Source: Siphlonurus alternatus
Taxonomy: Eukaryota > Arthropoda > Insecta > Ephemeroptera > Siphlonuridae
NCBI GenBank assembly: GCA_949825025.1
Contig: OX463782.1
Span: 32,831,351 to 32,895,350, forward strand
Direction of reading: 5' to 3'
Length of the DNA stretch: 64,000 nucleotides
How positions within the stretch are numbered: position 1 is the first letter of the stretch; every line of letters starts with the position of its first letter. Shown here piece by piece: positions 63,493 through 64,000 of this stretch. The notes beneath the pieces were generated by a model. That model saw nothing but the letters and a program-made list of their open reading frames with translations, did not search any database and was not told the DNA's origin. The translations under genes were made by a program, and so were the position numbers.

Positions 63493-64000
63493 GAATGCTG
63501 ATGGGAGTTTTTGATGGACATGGAGGAGGATCGTGTGCTCAAGTCATAGCTAAAAGACTATTTCAATACATCGCTGCTTGCCTTTTACCCCCTGAACTAC
63601 TTAATAAATGTATAGAAAATACAGGATCACCACAACTTCTTGAAACTTATAATGATAATGTTGAATTTGTTGATGATTTAAAAGATCTGTACGATGATAG
63701 TTTCCGTAAGTTCATCGTTGAGTTAGCTCAGGTGGGGAAAAGGCAGGACTTCAATATGAAAATGGCGCTAGAGAGATCTTTCTTGAAGCTCGATGATGAT
63801 CTTAGTAGAGAAGCACATCCAGATCAGGCCGGTAAAGCAAGTACCAAAACACTAGCTGTCGCTGCTTCGGGAGCTGTTGCTTGTGTCGCTCACTTAGACG
63901 GTCCTCATTTACATGTGGCAAGTACCGGAGACTGCCAGGCCGTCCTAGGATCACTCTCCGAACTGAATCGATGGAGTGCAACAAAATTAACGACAGAACA
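63493..64000 (+). CDS. PDP, exon 3 (residues 136-304, continues beyond the window)
   Basis: A 64 bp intron (63429-63492) is removed in phase 1 to give TTGMLMGVFDGHGGGSCAQ. D143 and G144 in VFDGHGG are the canonical PP2C metal-binding motif. FQYIAACLLPPELL follows, the PDP-type helix. Further on are LDDDLSREA, SGAVACVAHLDG and then STGDCQAVLG (residues 279-288), the PP2C GDSRAVL motif with Cys replacing Ser. The frame stays open to position 64000, about 304 of an expected 500 or more residues, so the C-terminal catalytic motifs lie outside. Confidence 0.93.

Overview
The window is animal nuclear DNA, most likely from an insect or another arthropod. It is strongly AT-rich, its genes are split by GT-AG introns, it carries a eukaryotic tRNA, and it is full of long CT, GA and AT microsatellites, fold-back transposons and SINEs. 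A hemipteran-like genome would fit the base composition and repeat style, but the species cannot be fixed from the sequence.

Three conserved protein-coding genes are recognisable. (1) Positions 1-950, plus strand: the last two visible exons of a FANCA (Fanconi anaemia group A) homologue. It stops, with a nearby poly(A) signal, at a point that lies mid-protein in vertebrates. (2) Positions 16788 to 8015, minus strand: a complete 330-residue rhodopsin-class orphan GPCR in two coding exons separated by a 7.4 kb intron, with a long leader carrying two upstream ORFs. (3) Positions 58238-64000, plus strand: the 5' part of a mitochondrial pyruvate dehydrogenase phosphatase (PP2C family) gene, with a 4.8 kb first intron; it runs off the right edge. 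A tRNA-Gly(UCC) gene lies at 52705-52775 on the minus strand. A 39-residue single-pass membrane microprotein ORF in the GPCR intron, on the opposite strand, is the best candidate for an undescribed gene.

The roughly 41 kb between the GPCR and phosphatase genes, the GPCR intron and the phosphatase intron hold most of the transposon material. This includes a 2.56 kb perfect-style palindrome built from 6+6 copies of a 131 bp unit, four Harbinger-like MITEs with 3-bp target duplications, two TTAA-flanked elements and an element with an 8-bp target duplication. There are also several large fold-backs, a LINE 3' end, three copies of a SINE with a 5S rRNA-derived head, and a 49-50 bp repeat array rich in GGAA and GAAANNGAAA motifs. 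Scattered GC-richer islands in the AT-rich background often carry the CRE octamer TGACGTCA and may be regulatory DNA or noncoding exons.

The three conserved genes are not functionally linked (DNA repair, signalling, mitochondrial metabolism). No operon-like or defence-type system is visible.
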